DNA of 64,000 bases from Gilliamella sp. ESL0405 (GTDB taxonomy: Bacteria; Pseudomonadota; Gammaproteobacteria; Enterobacterales; Orbaceae), in the NCBI RefSeq assembly GCF_019469205.1, contig NZ_CP048265.1, positions 310,001-374,000 on the forward strand. The letters run 5' to 3'. The notes below the pieces were generated by a model. That model searched no databases. It was given only the letters and a program-made list of their open reading frames with translations, and had not been told where the DNA came from. The number at the start of each line of letters is the position of its first letter. Positions within the stretch are counted from its first letter, which is position 1. The position numbers and the translations under genes were made by a program. Below, piece after piece: positions 63,761 through 64,000 of the stretch.

Positions 63761-64000
63761 TTAGAATAGGAGTCTGGCTCTGATTGTGCCGGTGACGTTT
63801 TTAAGTTTTACTAATAACTCTTCGGCTTTGTTTTGCTCAACGCGATCAATATCAATCACCACATAACCAATTTTTGGATCGGTTTGCAGATACTGGGCTG
63901 AGATATTTAAGCCTTGTTCGGCAAATAGGGTGTTGATTGCGGTTAGTACGCCGGGCTGATTATGGTGAATGTTGATAAAACGGCTGGATCCTTTCGCCGG
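63761..64000 (-). CDS. serA: D-3-phosphoglycerate dehydrogenase (3' end only)
   Basis: The last 79 residues of SerA, first enzyme of serine synthesis; the rest lies beyond the window. The frame gives the ACT regulatory domain that binds serine: RFINIHHNQPGVLTAINTLF, then AEQGLNISAQYLQTD, IGYVVIDIDR and the end GTIRARLLF. E. coli SerA ends GTIRARLLY. It shows that no cas genes follow the CRISPR arrays directly. Confidence 0.92.
   Translation of the reverse strand, partial: PAKGSSRFINIHHNQPGVLTAINTLFAEQGLNISAQYLQTDPKIGYVVIDIDRVEQNKAEELLVKLKNVTGTIRARLLF

Overview
The window is a 64 kb chromosomal segment of an AT-rich gammaproteobacterium. Gene content and protein sequences sit between Enterobacterales and Pasteurellales: GlnB, RhlB, Rho, NrdD/NrdG, CbrA, FieF, RlmM, LpoA-YraN-DiaA, ArgA, MutH and a complete sorbitol (gut/srl) operon. 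The low GC, the small gene set and the 16S sequence fit the bee-gut family Orbaceae (Gilliamella and relatives). That placement is my inference; the 16S gene at 24942-26479 would settle it.

Layout. 1-8.3 kb: end of a fumarate-reductase-like flavoprotein with an OxlT-type MFS carrier, aroB, glutamine-dependent nadE, glnB, an unknown secreted protein, the competence activator sxy/tfoX and rhlB. 8.4-24 kb: trxA, rho, gnd, the anaerobic ribonucleotide reductase pair nrdDG behind two phased NrdR boxes, can, cbrA, a yjiA/yjiX-like pair, murA, a DJ-1 protein, fieF, pfkA, a small GNAT protein and an acyltransferase. 24.6-30.15 kb: one complete rRNA operon (P1/P2 promoters, 16S, tRNA-Ile, tRNA-Ala, 23S, 5S, terminator). 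30-43.5 kb: ygjV, rppH-lgt-thyA (overlapping stops and starts), lpxL, rlmM, lpoA-yraN-diaA, gyrA, gltP, rpmBG. 43.8-50 kb: a shikimate/quinate-type cluster (LysR, aroE-like, ydiL-like, aroL with a perfect TyrR box, two YdiM/YdiN-type MFS carriers). 50-55.3 kb: argA behind tandem ARG boxes, a frameshifted ascorbate-type PTS EIIC, mutH, an FMN reductase and dps. 55.5-59.7 kb: srlA-srlE-srlB-srlD-gutM-srlR. 59.8-63.7 kb: three tandem CRISPR units. 63.76 kb to the end: the 3' end of serA.

The most unusual region is the CRISPR block. It has three type I-F-like arrays (8, 15 and 9 spacers). Each sits behind its own copy of a leader/GC-rich cassette of about 570 bp, each has its own repeat variant, and all end in the same last spacer and a decayed terminal repeat. 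There are no cas genes on either side (srlR on the left, serA on the right). The simplest reading is that a minimal one-spacer array with its leader was tandemly copied and each copy then collected spacers independently. The same short repeat that borders these units also occurs alone in two other intergenic gaps in the window (16.87 kb and 33.13 kb), which suggests an uncharacterised dispersed element.

Several regulatory sites can be read directly and agree with the downstream gene: NrdR boxes (nrdD), ARG boxes (argA), a TyrR box (aroL), rrn P1/P2 with boxA, IHF-like sites in the CRISPR leaders, and a palindrome before srlA that may be the SrlR operator.
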